Assembly (NCBI RefSeq): GCF_039555335.1
Contig: NC_092628.1
Location: 100,893,893 to 100,957,892 of the forward strand
DNA: 64,000 nt
Direction of reading: 5' to 3'
From: Amphiura filiformis
Taxonomy: Eukaryota; Echinodermata; Ophiuroidea; Amphilepidida; Amphiuridae
A model generated the notes under the pieces. The model did no database searches. It worked only from the letters and a program-made list of their open reading frames with translations, and was not told the origin of the DNA. This document shows positions 1 to 11,479 of the stretch, piece by piece (position 1 is the first letter of the stretch; the number at the start of each line of letters is the position of its first letter). A program made the position numbers and the translations under genes.

Positions 1-300
1 AATTTGAAATCCTCGTGGTCGACTTATCCAAAAAAGTGTCTTTGTACACGATTTAAGGTCCTCTTGTTCTAAACTAAATTTTTCAAGATGGTGCCGGCCA
101 CCATCTTGGATTTCTGGGTGAAAATGATGCCGTAATGTCAAACTAATGTCAGAATCGGAATCCTTGTACTCGACATATCCGAAAAAGTGTCTTTGTGCAT
201 GATTATAGGTGCTCTGGTTCAAAACTTAAATTTTCAAAATGGTGGTGGCGGCCATTTTGGATTTTGGCCTCTACCGAAAAATGCCGGGATTTTCGCGAGG
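1..300. repeat. two tandem copies of a ~150-bp dispersed repeat
   Basis: Two related units lie head to tail (about 5-135 and 155-290). They share phrases such as aaaaagtgtctttgt, a TTCAA(A/G)ATGGTG block and a 'ccatcttggat'-type block followed by an ATGCCG end. The units differ at many positions, so the duplication is old. No coding potential is seen. The left edge may be cut by the window. Confidence 0.55.
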
Positions 301-310
301 GACATGGTGG

Positions 311-746
311 CTATTTTTTTTTTCTAAATGGTCCATAGAAGTCGAATCAATTGTCAAACCTTACTAGCCAGAGAGTGGTCACCAAAGTGAACTTTTTCCC
401 CTAACTAATATCACGAATAGGTATCAACAATTGTTATATATATGATGTATGTATAGTTTATATTCATATATTCTTTTGTACATCGGATTCTTCAGTTTTT
501 ACATAAAACACATATCATTGAAAACCCTCCGACTTGGCTGTTTCAAAAAGTAACCAGGCTTCGAGTCCTTAGCCTGTGCAACATATTAGCATTAAATTGT
601 ATTTCTAAAACACTTGACTTTGGTGTATACTGCTGTGAGCATATTATAAAACGTGCTTTAGCTGTCGATGCACACTTAATCATGTTCATGTTCATTATCG
701 CCCACCTGACTTTAGTTGCATTTATTGATAAACCCTTGCTGATCGC
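311..746. other. no recognisable feature
   Basis: AT-rich spacer; I see no coding frame, RNA gene or repeat that I can name. Confidence 0.5.
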
Positions 747-749
747 TTA

Positions 750-2160
750 AGGCCCGGTCACACTATGACGGACGATAAGCAACGAAAGGTGACGAACTTG
801 AAAATCACAAAATGTTGACGGCAAAGCGACGACAAAAAGAGGAAAAACAAGATTCGCTGACGAGTGGGAACGACCTTCAGCGACAACACGACGGCAAGGG
901 ACGAAAGGCTGCGGCAGGAAACGGAGACTAGCGACCAAAACCGGACGTTGTCTGGGCGGTGAGTGACGAAGTCTCGACGGAGCCCGACAAGAAGCAACGA
1001 GGTCAGACGGCTGGCAGCGGATTTGCTTGCGGCAAGAAACGGCAGCTGACGGTGGATTGCGGTGATGATGACGTGACTAAGCAGCCGACATCAAAGCCTG
1101 TGTGTGTGCGGGTCGTATAGTCCCCTTTGGCGTTCCCACTCTTCACAACGTTCTGATCATCCACTCAAAAATATCAATAATAATCAAAAATATTAACATC
1201 AATATCAACAATAATCAAAAATAGTTTAAATCAATATCAATAATAATCCAAACTATTAATATCTATATCAATAATAAGCAGGATTATTAACATCAATATC
1301 AATAATAATAAAAAATATTACACATATCAATAATAATCAAAAATAGTAAAAATCAATATCAATAATAATCAAAACTATTAATATCTATATCAATAATAAT
1401 CAAAAATATTAACATCAATATCAATTATTATAATCAAAGATATTAATATCAATATCAATTATTATAATCAAGGATATTAATATCAATATCAATAATAATA
1501 AAAAATACTACACATATCAAAAATAATCAAAAAAATTAATATAAATATCAATAGGAATCGAAATATTAAAATCAATATTAATAATAATCCAAACTATTAT
1601 ATCAATATCAATATATCAATAATGATCAAAAATATAATCATCAATATCAATAATAATAAAAAATGTTAATATCAGTATCAATAATAATCACAAATATTAA
1701 CATCAATATCAATAACAATATCAATAATAATCAGAAATATTAATATTTTTGATTATTATTGATATTATTTTCTTTTATATGAACTTTAAAATTGCATCGT
1801 GCCGGGTAGTCTATTGAAATCGAAGTGACGTTTACCAACGACTACCAACGAAATTGTGACGACCTCAAAACGACTAGGCACGGCTTCGCACGGTATGGAA
1901 ACGTCAAAGCAATGAGGGTTGCGGTCTCCAACGAAATCTGAACGGAATCACAACTGATTCTTTTGCCGTCACAAAATTTTCAACATGTTGAAAATTTGTC
2001 GACGAACGCGACGAATAATTGCGGCCGTCTGCGGTCGCTAACGGATTCGTCAGCGACAACTAACGGCAGCACACGGTGAGTGACGGTAAATTCAAAATTG
2101 CAATTCGCAGGTTAACGTCGCTTGCCGTTCACCTCTATTCGTCATAGTGTGACCGGGCCT
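750..2160. mobile_element. PIF/Harbinger-like non-autonomous DNA transposon
   Basis: The ends are a 21-bp inverted repeat (AGGCCCGGTCACACTATGAC at 750 and its complement ending at 2160), flanked by the direct duplication TTA (747-749 and 2161-2163). A 3-bp TWA duplication is typical of PIF/Harbinger elements; the family call is inference because no transposase is present. Beyond the inverted repeat the arms are not complementary. Both subterminal regions (770-1110 and 1800-2140) are unusually GC-rich and full of GACG/ACGGCA-type words, while the middle is an AT-rich tandem array. The open frames on the minus strand near 750-1000 are by-products of this composition. Confidence 0.75.
1150..1750. 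repeat. AT-rich tandem array inside the Harbinger-like element
   Basis: Degenerate units of about 30-40 bp built on ATCAATATCAATAATAATC, separated by aaaaTATTAACATC-like stretches, repeat roughly 15-20 times. The array sits exactly between the two GC-rich subterminal arms of the transposon, so it belongs to the element and is not an independent satellite. Confidence 0.75.
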
Positions 2161-2163
2161 TTA

Positions 2164-3158
2164 CACATCACAATGTAGGCCTACTGAGGCTGCCAGGTCC
2201 ATATGTAATGAAAGTTGAACTTTGACCCCATATGTTGAATATCGAGGGTTAAGAACCAGAGAACCATAACTCACTTTTTGGTAATTTTGAGATTTTGGTA
2301 CCAAAATTATCGCCCGCACCCACATATACTCCAATCACAGAGAATGATTTAAGGAAGCCCCATCATGCACTGCAAACGTGTTATCACTAGAGTTTCACTG
2401 CCACTTTACTTTTCAAATCCCATTGAATTCTGTGCAAAAGATGTTGTTTAAGAATTGTGCGTGTGTTATTATTACTTGGTCGATTTCAGAACAAAAGTGA
2501 TGTATGCATAAAGGATAATTCACACCTTCTGTAGGTAACATAAAATGTGAAATAGACTAGCATTTTGAATGCGTTTTTATTGTAAATATATCAGTCCAAA
2601 TTCAAATGTAACCATGCCCGTCAATGCAATGTGCGAGCAGTGGTGTCATGTTCACTCACACAGCTGTGCTAAACGCAAGTCAACACAGTGGCGTGGTGGG
2701 AAGTGCTTAAATCATCCTTTGCTCCAATCATAAAACTTTAACCCAATTAAACTTCATATTGCAGATGTAAAACAATTCTAGAAAATATTTTGTACATTTT
2801 ATAACATTTTGTTAGAATGTCTTCTGAATGTTTTTAAAACGTTTTATACCATTTATATAACTCGACATTTTAAACGTTTTTTGTTTTCTGGCATATATCG
2901 TTATGTTGGAAAACCTGGAGAGGAAACAACTCCTTAAGAGATAATACCTTTGTAGCATTATACGATTTTAGGGGAATTGTTGTGACAAACATCTTGTACG
3001 GTGAAGTCAATTTCAGAATCTCATCAGTAAGATTTCAAAATGCTCATCTGTCCGGACTGTGATGTACTTTCCCAATACTGTCTCTAGCAGGATCTTACAT
3101 TAATACATGGAATTGCCCTCATACCACTTCCTCACCTTCCCTCCAAGTACCAATGTCG
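2164..3158. other. no gene recognised
   Basis: AT-rich intergenic sequence. A small hairpin is present near 2278-2312 (ggtaattttgagattttggtaccaaaattatc). Nothing else can be supported. Confidence 0.5.
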
Positions 3159-3160
3159 TA

Positions 3161-3371
3161 CAGGGTGTATCAAAATAATTGGTACCCATCAGTTTCCAGT
3201 GATTATGACAATACCACCACTACAAAATGCAACATAGGAACTATCTTATTTATATATGAATGTTAAAAAAGGTCATAGATTTTTCAAGAAGATCCAATGT
3301 TGCATATTGAAGAACAGGCTTGTCAATAACCATCCAAAACTGATGCGTACCAAACATTGTGATACAGCCTG
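3161..3371. mobile_element. Tc1/mariner-like MITE
   Basis: Inverted ends (CAGGGTGTATCAAAATAATT at 3161, and the complement of CAGGCTGTATCACAATGTTT ending at 3371) share about 35 bp with few mismatches and are bordered by TA on both sides (3159-3160, 3372-3373). A TA duplication fits Tc1/mariner; the superfamily is inferred from that alone. There is no coding capacity. Confidence 0.6.
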
Positions 3372-3532
3372 TATCTAAAATACATTCAAAAACAAATACT
3401 ACCTTTATTCGTGTTATCTAGTAAGATACTAAGTATCCTCTTAATATTAAAATGCGGTAAAACCATAACAGATAATTGGTCAATTCTGGCGAAACCCCAC
3501 AAACTCACGAAAGTTTTTAAAATTTAGTATTT

Positions 3533-3721
3533 GTTCGTGTCGCGGTTAAGGTGTTGGACTGTGAATCCAATGGTCCCGGTTGGAATCTGAGTGGGTTCAC
3601 TTGAGCACGGCTGTCTCTTTGTGTCCTTGAGCAAGGCCCTTTACTCTATTTGCTTAGTGCTTCGGAGGGCACTATGACGTTTGCACGTTAAAGAACGTCA
3701 CAGGCTATTCGAAAAGAGCAG
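3533..3721 (+). mobile_element. tRNA-derived SINE
   Basis: A tRNA-like head contains a good anticodon arm (TTGGA-CTGTGAA-TCCAA, GTG in the anticodon position) and a degenerate B box (ggttggaatctg). About 50 bp downstream is the block ccttgagcaaggcccttta, which closely matches a block behind the tRNA-like head at 61249. A tRNA head plus a shared central block is the hallmark of a SINE family. The central block resembles the conserved domains of deeply shared metazoan SINEs; the exact family is not certain. The 3' end near 3721 is approximate. Confidence 0.6.
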
Positions 3722-3840
3722 GAGATCATCCCGGGACTGTTGACTGTACTTCAAAATTACACTCATTTACTCTAGGTTCCAGCGTAAAAATAAGTAGAGC
3801 TTGTCTGCACGCAGTGCGATGATACTTATACATAAATGAA

Positions 3841-4206
3841 CAGCGGCGTAGCCAGTGCCCCCCACCCCACCCCGCTCGCCATGGCCGTCGGTTTATGTAA
3901 GGCCGTCGGTAGACGGAAGGCGTTGGTGAAAAAAATTGGGTTAACAATAGACTACTTTTTACCCATGGTGACAGAAAAAAGGGAGAATATTGTAAAAAAA
4001 AATGATGAACATTTTGAATAAAATTGAATTATACATAAAAATTTTATGTTTTTATGTTGGTACCGCCTATTATCCTTTATTCTTTCTTTTTTTCTTTTTT
4101 TTTGCTCTGGGTCAACAAATCACAACTTCCGTCGGCAAAAAAATAATTCCGTCGGTACATTTACAAGTTGTGCCACTCCGGTTCCAAAATCCTGACTACG
4201 CCACTG
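3841..4206. mobile_element. hAT-like non-autonomous element
   Basis: The termini CAGCGGCGTAGCCAG (3841) and CTGACTACGCCACTG (ending 4206) are imperfect inverted repeats of the same type as those of the complete hAT-like element at 30354-30687. The expected 8-bp duplication is not visible: the flanks taaatgaa and catatcgt differ, and the right end abuts the element starting at 4212, which may have replaced it. No transposase is encoded. Confidence 0.55.
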
Positions 4207-4211
4207 CATAT

Positions 4212-5195
4212 CGTTATGAACACGGCAGAGTGCTGAATGCGCAAAATTGCTGTTCTGAGTAAACGGCGTTTGAAAATCTTAGTGCCATTTCATTGGTACT
4301 TCTAAAAATTTAGAACATTCGTGAGCACTCATTTGAAATGTATATTATAGAAATGAATGTACACGAATTATTGGCAATACTTGCATGTTCTGAAATAATC
4401 GATATATCCTTCAAAACGCGTTTTAACAGCTATTCGGCTTTATGCTGTATCCAAAATGTCTCTACCACTGCGCAGAGAGAGGTCGAATACGCATTCAACT
4501 ACGTGTAAACCATAGCACGCATTCTTGATTTGGGGCTTTTGTGTAGAAATTACTGGTTGCTATATAACTTGCTATATAAGTTATAAATAATCATCCCTGT
4601 AATATTTTGCAAAAACTCGAGGATTTTAAAGCAAAAATAACAATATTGGCCTATATTTTGCGCATGATTTTCCAATTTCACCGGCGCGCACTCACATTAT
4701 TAAACCACAGCAATATCATGTGGGGAATGTTTGTACTTATTTTGGTAGCAATGGATAGAAGATACCTGCAGCTAATACGTTGGTATCGCATATATTAGTA
4801 CATGTAATATAGAAAATTTGGGGTTTCCCGCTATACAATACTATAGATCAACATGATTTGCACAGCTAAGTATACGATTCGTCTCTCTGCCGCGATTCAT
4901 CCAAATCTAAATTTCAAAAACTACGTCGGTGATTAAGATTTACCATTATTTTTTGGTGGTAATAAAAGATAACCTGAAACATAATCATAAGCATACAAAT
5001 CAATCAATCAATCAATCAATCAATCTTTATTTCATTCAAAATACAACAATACAATAACAGCAAAACAACACATTTGAATGAGGAGATGCTCAGAAGGCCA
5101 AAAAGGCCTGAACAAGCACCCCTTTTTTTTTTTTCTTTTTTTTAATAAACTCAATTTGCTCAAAATTCTCAATTCGTCACTCTGCCTAATTCAAT
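4212..5195. mobile_element. foldback element, family with CGTTATGAATTCGGCAGAGT ends
   Basis: The left end (cgttatgaacacggcagag) and the diverged right end (cactctgcctaattcaat) are inverted. The interior matches the copy at 35785-36468 over several hundred bases (for example cattcgtgagcactcatttg and cattcaactacgtgtaaac). It is interrupted by a minus-strand LINE tail at about 4995-5140. There is no coding frame. This is the older, complete example of the family clustered at 35553-36749. Confidence 0.6.
4995..5145 (-). mobile_element. LINE 3' tail fragment
   Basis: Read on the minus strand this is a 3' end with a 'gcatctcctcattcaaatg' block, then aaataaag and (ATTG)n (5000-5026 on the + strand as CAAT repeats). 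A tetranucleotide tail of this kind is typical of CR1/L2-type LINEs; that is family knowledge, and only the tail is present. It lies inside the foldback element 4212-5195. Confidence 0.45.
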
Positions 5196-5317
5196 TTATG
5201 AAGGAGGCACTAATATTGAAAAAGAAGAAGGAGAAGAAGGCGCTTAAAACGATCGAATTCGGTGTTGAAATTAGCAAAAATGTTAGTTACACCTTTTCAA
5301 TTCATAATTTTAATTCA

Positions 5318-7325
5318 TTATTTTACATGAATCTGTGATTTATATACTGACAGTATTAGCTATACATGTATTTGAATGGGGTTCAACTTCGTCAACATTG
5401 CTGTTTTCTTCATTTTTGCCAAATTTTTCATTTCAAAAATACTAATGACAATTTGAATGACTTATCCTTCACTTTTAAGCAATTTATAAACAATTTTAAT
5501 TATTTTAACACTTGCGCTGGGATCACTGAATGGGTCTTTAACCCAGGATCTGTGCTTTAACCCATGAAAAAAGTCAGTGGAAAGATGTTGACTGCTTTGT
5601 CTATATAGGTTAAGTAAAGGCGAGATGGAAGTATTGAGTTGCTAAGAATTTAGAGATGGTTGAACCCGGGACATCCGATTGCAGCTGAATTTGTTTGTAT
5701 TGATCGTTGCTGAAAGGTTGGATAAAGGGTATGAAATGAGACATGATACTATGTACTTTACAGCATTTCCTTAGATCTAATACTTCCCTTATTATGAGGT
5801 TATTATTGAATATCTGATATTGGATTTAAAAAAAGAGCTGGACTGAATTATACAAATGAAATGCTTAAAAATAATTACGAGAAAACAATTGTATTCGTAC
5901 GTATTCTTATAACAATTATTATTATATATTGCGCCAAAAAAGTATCATTACACTTGGACAAATAATCACAATTTCAAAACTGAACCATATTGGGGTAAAT
6001 TTAAAAGTGACAAACTGGCAAAATAGAAGGCGCAAAAAGATTCCAACAAGCGCAACAAAGAGACAACACAGTTTCTTCAATGAAGCTTAAAAGCAGCATT
6101 TATTTCAATTTTTACTTCTTGGAACTTTTCATAACATCCATTTTATTTGTCAGCTCTTTTGTTTCAGTTTCTTTTGTTACTTTTGTTTTAAATTAAAGGC
6201 ACGCCATCACTCTCAAACCAGATGTCTAGTCCGTGGAGTTTTGAATAGGCCAGTTTGTCACTTTTAAAACTGGACCTTCGTCTAATCAAATGTTTGTAAC
6301 TTTGCTTTTTGAAGTCACAGCGAATTCAATGGGGTGTCATAATGTGCCGGATTAGATAGTGCATGTATTACAAAAAATTACCTCAATATGGTTCAGTTTT
6401 GAAATTGTAATTATTTTTCCAAGTGTAAGGATACTTTTTGGAGCAGTATAATTATGTGTTTTATGATAATATGAATCGATGATCATTACTAATGGCATAT
6501 GAGTTTTAATAATTATTGCAAATTGTACAACATGGATTTTCTTGAGATTTATATTCTACTTGTTTATGATATATGGGTTGTGTTTTAAATAATATTTTTA
6601 TGAATGGATGTTCTTTTAAAAAAAATTCCCTTTAAAAGGGAAAGCCAGCCTCAATGTAGAAGAGGTCTTGTTGTTAGTTTTGGTCAATGTGAAAGGCATT
6701 TTTAGGATCACGCTTACTACATCCATGTTACATGACAGTCCACCAAACCATCAACGGTGAGAAGATGTACACTGAAACTGCAGAAAACATTAACTCCTAA
6801 TCTCCTGTCAACTCTTTAATTCATTATTGTTCATTATTATTAATTCATTATTGTTCTCTAAATTGTTCTGTTCTGGTTTTATTTGTCTTTTCAGCTTTTT
6901 ACCCACGATATTTCAATTTCCAATTTTTAATACCATAACTTACGAACTCAATATCTTCGCTTAGGAATGTCCGATTTTATTGGGGAAAACGGCGTTGTGG
7001 AGCAAAATAGCTCTTTATGTGAAAGCCTCCAAATTTATAAGCTGTCCAAAAGATGTCTGTTTTTGACATGATACGCCACATTTCTTAAAGACCCATTCAG
7101 TGATCCCAGCGCAAGAGTAAAAAATTAAAATTGTTTATAAATTGCTTAAAAGAGAAGGATAGGCCTAAGTCATTCAAATTGTCATTTGGTATTTTTGAAA
7201 TGCCAAATTTGGCAAAAAATGAAGAAAACAGCAGTACTGACGAAGTTCAAGCCCCGCCATTCAAATACTTGTAGCTAATTTTAGATACTGTCAGTATCTA
7301 AAAATACAGATTCGTGTAAAATGTC
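5318..7325. mobile_element. 2-kb foldback element with ~220-bp terminal inverted repeats
   Basis: The arm 5318-5541 is complementary to 7087-7325 along its length (tactgacagtat, caaatttttcatttc, gggatcactgaatgggtcttta and their complements), with small indels. A second palindromic element (5914-6457) is nested inside. No transposase frame remains between the arms. The next stretch has another fragment of the same end near 7440-7470. Confidence 0.7.
5914..6457. mobile_element. palindromic MITE nested in the 2-kb foldback
   Basis: The arm starting near 5914 (gcgccaaaaaagtatcatta, cacttggacaaataatcac, tttcaaaactgaaccatatt) is repeated in inverse near 6375-6457. The loop carries a smaller inverted pair around 'aaagtgacaaactggc' (6006) and its complement (6249). 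Confidence 0.6.
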
Positions 7326-8995
7326 TTATGTTGTCTTAAATAGGCCTACACGGCTTTCGGCTGAACCATTCGCAGACTTAGCACATCTGTAATAACAAAG
7401 GTACGGTACCAAAATTTTGATGATTTTTACGATTGTCCGGATGAGCAAATCACTGAATGGGCCTTTAATATTAATAATAGATAAGCTGCCTTTAAAAATA
7501 TTATTTGACAATGTTGAGAGTAGGAATTACCTTGAAAAATGTCTCAAAAATACAAGATGCCAGTTATATTCCGGTCTGAAACGATCAGACAATATTTTAA
7601 ACATTAATAACATCATGAACCCAAATCGTGAAAAAATCACCCGGGTAGATTTTTGGCTATTTCTCCATTTACGATCCTGCCCAAAAGTGTCTGCTTTCGA
7701 TATACCACGTCACAAATACTACACTGCACTGACTGCAGGTTTTAGTTAAAAGGGCATTTCGTGATCCACAGCATCATCCCCAACTTTTCTCAAAAAAGTT
7801 GAGATTTTTATATCACTGGAAACCTCTGGCTACATAATGTTTATGTACAAAATATTTCTTGCAGATTAATTCGTTTAGCAAAGTAATCGTGAAATTTGAA
7901 TTTCGTTCTGGTATACCAGAACAAAATTGCAACACATTGTCTACACATAACCATGCATAACTCGTAAAGGCAAAATCGGAATCAACTGAAATTTTTTAGA
8001 ATAAGCTTTTTTGTGGATATCTACTGAAAAATGTCATAAAAAGAGGATGCTAGGATCACGAAATACTCCTTTAATTCGCCATATAACATAATATAAACTC
8101 ACCTTACATGTACATTTTTTATTTTAAAATAATTTGATATTAATTCGCAATGTATAGTTTACTATATGATAGATGGTGGCAAGAACATTTATAAAGGACT
8201 GATTACTCACTGCAATCTTCACTCTTGTGTGTTTTGACTGTAAGTTTATGAATCAAATAAAAAAGATAGAAAGTAGCTTCACTTACGTTATGTGTCATTT
8301 TATTTATAACATAGAAGTTATTAAATTAATAAAGTAAGACAATTTATTTATCTATAAGTGCATGTCAAATGGGTACATTGTTCAATACTATAGACCTACA
8401 TGCATAAATTATGCCCATATTATAGCTAGGTCCTAAAAACTTTATTTTGCATCGGATTTTTCCCGTTGAAAAGGCAAAACTGATGTTTATGATAGCAACT
8501 ATTTCATCAATAGCATTTTGAGTCATTTTTATCCATAAAACGACACAGGATAGGATAGATAATTACTTTGACATCAATATGGTCCATATGATGAAGATTT
8601 TGATTCTTAGATCTGTTATCAACATGATATCACGCTGTTCAGTGGTCAAGGACCCCGGGTCAAATACACTGAAATGACATACTTTTCTTCTGCTGACCAT
8701 ATGATGCTGTATATTAACTATTATTGTTACATTTTAGGCCTATACCTAAAACTTTTAAAGTCATATTAATTCAAACATAACTTTGGTAATACTCACTCGT
8801 TTTCATTCGTTGAAACGGCAAAACATACTTACTTTTCCTGACAAATCGAATTACAATAATTTTTAAAAATTCCACCGCAAAAAATTTAAAAAAATAAGTC
8901 ATTCCAATACCAATAAAAGATAATCTCTTGAGCAAACAGACCCGATCCCAGAAATATATACCAGCCCGCGAATGGGCTGGCGAAAATGGTTATGA
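7326..8995. other. no gene recognised
   Basis: AT-rich intergenic DNA with short open frames that have no family resemblance and no splice context that I could support. Confidence 0.45.
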
Positions 8996-8999
8996 GTTG

Positions 9000-9717
9000 T
9001 AAATTATACAGACTTGACATTTAGTATGATATATTTTTTCGCAATTATTAATTGGGGTGTGTCGGGAGATGGTGTAAAGTGTTTTTGTTAGCTTACACGA
9101 CGCTCATAATGTAGTGAATTAGCCTAAAATGGCGGATTTAAGGATACTGAATTGGATTTGGGCCAAATGTTGTAACCTTTCTTTACACAAAGAAGCAGTG
9201 TGAGTTCATTAGACAACCAGGAATTCACGCAGTTGTTTTTGTACCGTAAGTTTATAACATTTGACCCCCGGGAGCCATTGAAACTTTCTATATACGTACC
9301 ACTTTTAAGGGCCATATTTTAAGCTCTTCTCCTGTTCAAAAAATTGGTACATTGCAAGTGTATTTCAACTGTGATGAATGTCAATTGCTGACGAAGTTTA
9401 GGAAATGTCACCTGAAACCCCTATAAATTTGATAATAACAGAACAGTTTTGCATAAAGTCCGTAATTGTGTCCCCACAACTGCTCAAATTCAGCCTCCCC
9501 CATGCGCCATTTTAGGCAAATTCACTACATTATTAAACACCATAAATGTAAACTAATGGAAAGCACATTTTCAATCAAACACTTATTTTGCACCATCTCC
9601 GGACACACCCCAATTAATATTTACCCCGTGCGGTTTATGCAGACCCCTTCCAGACCAGTCTTGTAATTTTGCGAAAAAATATTCCATATTTAAATGTCAA
9701 GTCTGCATGTATAATTA
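9000..9717. mobile_element. palindromic element, ~720 bp
   Basis: The left arm (cagacttgacattta, ttttttcgcaa, aattggggtgtgtc, gggagatggtg, cctaaaatggcg) is found in inverse order and orientation at 9480-9717. The right arm has an extra ~60 bp between the terminal block and the ggggtgtgtc block. No coding capacity. Confidence 0.6.
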
Positions 9718-9719
9718 TA

Positions 9720-9876
9720 TGCTCTGTAATGTTCTGTAATCTTTTTATGTATTTTGCAGGGCCCCGTGTCAGACCAGCTTCGGCTGAATCGGGCTACCTT
9801 GGGTTAACATGTTGTAAATAAATAAATAAATAAATAAACATGTTTATGTTTATGGTTTCACTATAATTTCTTACTA

Positions 9877-9959
<83 letters not shown>

Positions 9960-9960
9960 A
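9720..9960 (+). mobile_element. LINE 3' end with long (TAAA)n tail
   Basis: The segment tttgcagggccccgtgtc, then accagcttcggctga, then gggctaccttggg, then AATAAA repeats is a stem-loop-plus-A-rich-tail layout that I associate with 3' ends of CR1/Jockey-like LINEs. Two runs of (TAAA)n follow (9818-9838 and 9880-9960). The body of the LINE is absent. Confidence 0.45.
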
Positions 9961-10564
9961 TTCTGATGCCACCAGTCTATGGCACAGTTTGCCCTTTCCC
10001 CATTTGAGATTTGCATTAAACACCAAACTAGTCCAACGTCACTTAAAAGAATTCTTCCAAATTCCTACGAAGTATTGTTTGTTTCCTTATTTAATTCGTC
10101 GAAAGTTTGGGATTACCTGCGCATGGTCTGTATCATTCAGGAATTTTATGATTTGGTGCTTTGCACATTACAATGACCAGTAGTACATGCACGTCATAGA
10201 TATTTAAACATACTTATTGCACGTCATGCGTTTATAGACTTACTAGTATTATTGTAGGCCTATTTTGCTTCTTATGAAGTGTGCCAAATATTTTCTGATT
10301 TCCTAAAAACTTGGTTCAACCAAACTGTCGCAACTGGAAATACCAACCAATCAATATCCGGTGAAAAGGCATAAAAGCAGAGTGATGGGAAATACCTTCA
10401 AACATTATAGCTATAATAGCGCATCAGATAGCAACACAGATAGTATTCAACTTATTCACAATGCATATAACACGGGAAATTAGGACGTCTGTAATTACAC
10501 TATTCACGGGTAAGCAATAAACATATTCATTGTTATTATTATTTAAACATTTGTAACACGCCAT
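9961..10564. other. no gene recognised
   Basis: Two overlapping short frames at 9979-10183 have no recognisable family or signal. Nothing else is supportable. Confidence 0.4.
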
Positions 10565-10566
10565 TA

Positions 10567-10804
10567 GAGAGATTGCGATTTCCAAACGAAGCATCGAACG
10601 CCCGCGCAATCTATTCAAAATCACTCTACTGTGACGGGATTTTGAATAGATTGCAAGTACGTTCGATACTACGTATGGATCTGGTATGGAAATCGCAATC
10701 TCTCTAATAACAAGATTGCGATTTCCATACGTAGTTCGAAGTGGTTTTGAATACATTCCACGTACGTTCGATACGTACATGTATGTTTGGAAATCGTAAT
10801 CTCT
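10567..10804. mobile_element. two adjacent palindromic Tc1/mariner-like MITEs
   Basis: Element 1 (10567-10704) has ends GAGAGATTGCGATTTCCA and its complement, flanked by TA on both sides (10565-10566, 10705-10706). Its arms are complementary over ~60 bp, including cgttcgata and caatctattcaaaatc. Directly after it, 10712-10804 is a second, related hairpin with the same gattgcgatttcca ends. There are no coding frames. Confidence 0.65.
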
Positions 10805-10835
10805 GTATTATCTTTATCGAACGCACTTTTCATTT

Positions 10836-10988
10836 ATTATCTCTTTCTCTCTTCTCCTCCTCTCCTCTCTCTCTCTCTCTCTCTCCCTCTCTCTCTCCCC
10901 GTTCTCTCTCTCTCTCCTCCTCCTCCCTGCCTCCCTCTCTCCCTCTCTCTCCATCTTCTTTCTTTCTTTCTTTCTTTCTTTCTTTCGT

Positions 10989-11020
<32 letters not shown>

Positions 11021-11022
11021 TA
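10836..11022 (+). repeat. pyrimidine microsatellite (TC)n then (TTTC)n
   Basis: A run of CT/TCC repeats (about 10836-10955) passes into TTTC tetranucleotides (10965-11022). The Ser/Leu-rich frames through it are simple-sequence artefacts. Confidence 0.9.
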
Positions 11023-11199
11023 CTTAATTATAATATATAATAGAGGTTCGTGACGGTACCACATGTATTGGAAATGCATGTATTTGATCATTGTAATGAT
11101 TGTTGTAATTTAGTCATAGCAAAAATTCCATAACCCAAAGTATTTCATATTTTAACAAGGGAAACCCAAAACTGTTTTTAATTTCGCTATAGGCCTAAT

Positions 11200-11476
11200 G
11201 TTCGTATGCACAAAACAAGTTAGACCAGGTCTGACTTTAGACCTGATCTAACTACGAAGATCAGTCCTAAGGAGAAGGAACTTTGTGGTACTTGCATGTA
11301 TATGCCTACCTTAATTCTATATTTCTACATGTAACTTATTATTAGATGGCTCTATTGAACTTTGCTAGGATTAAAGGAGGAAAACATAAGATTAAAGGGA
11401 TCCCTCCCGAATTCCACAAATCTAAGTTCCTCCATAGTTAGATCAGGTCTAAAGTTAACTTGTTTTGTATACGGAC
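11200..11476. mobile_element. palindromic MITE, ~275 bp
   Basis: The terminal block (cgtatgcacaaaacaagtta, then actttagacctgatctaact) at 11202-11257 is repeated in inverse at 11434-11476. The left arm also has an internal agaccaggtct palindrome. No coding capacity. Confidence 0.55.
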
Positions 11477-11479
11477 CGG

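Noticed and set aside
758..997. Overlapping minus-strand frames rich in Ser/Leu/Arg
   Set aside because: They lie in the GC-rich subterminal arm of the Harbinger-like element and have no domain or start context.
10741..11053. Ser/Leu/Pro/Phe-rich frames
   Set aside because: Translation of the (TC)n/(TTTC)n microsatellite.
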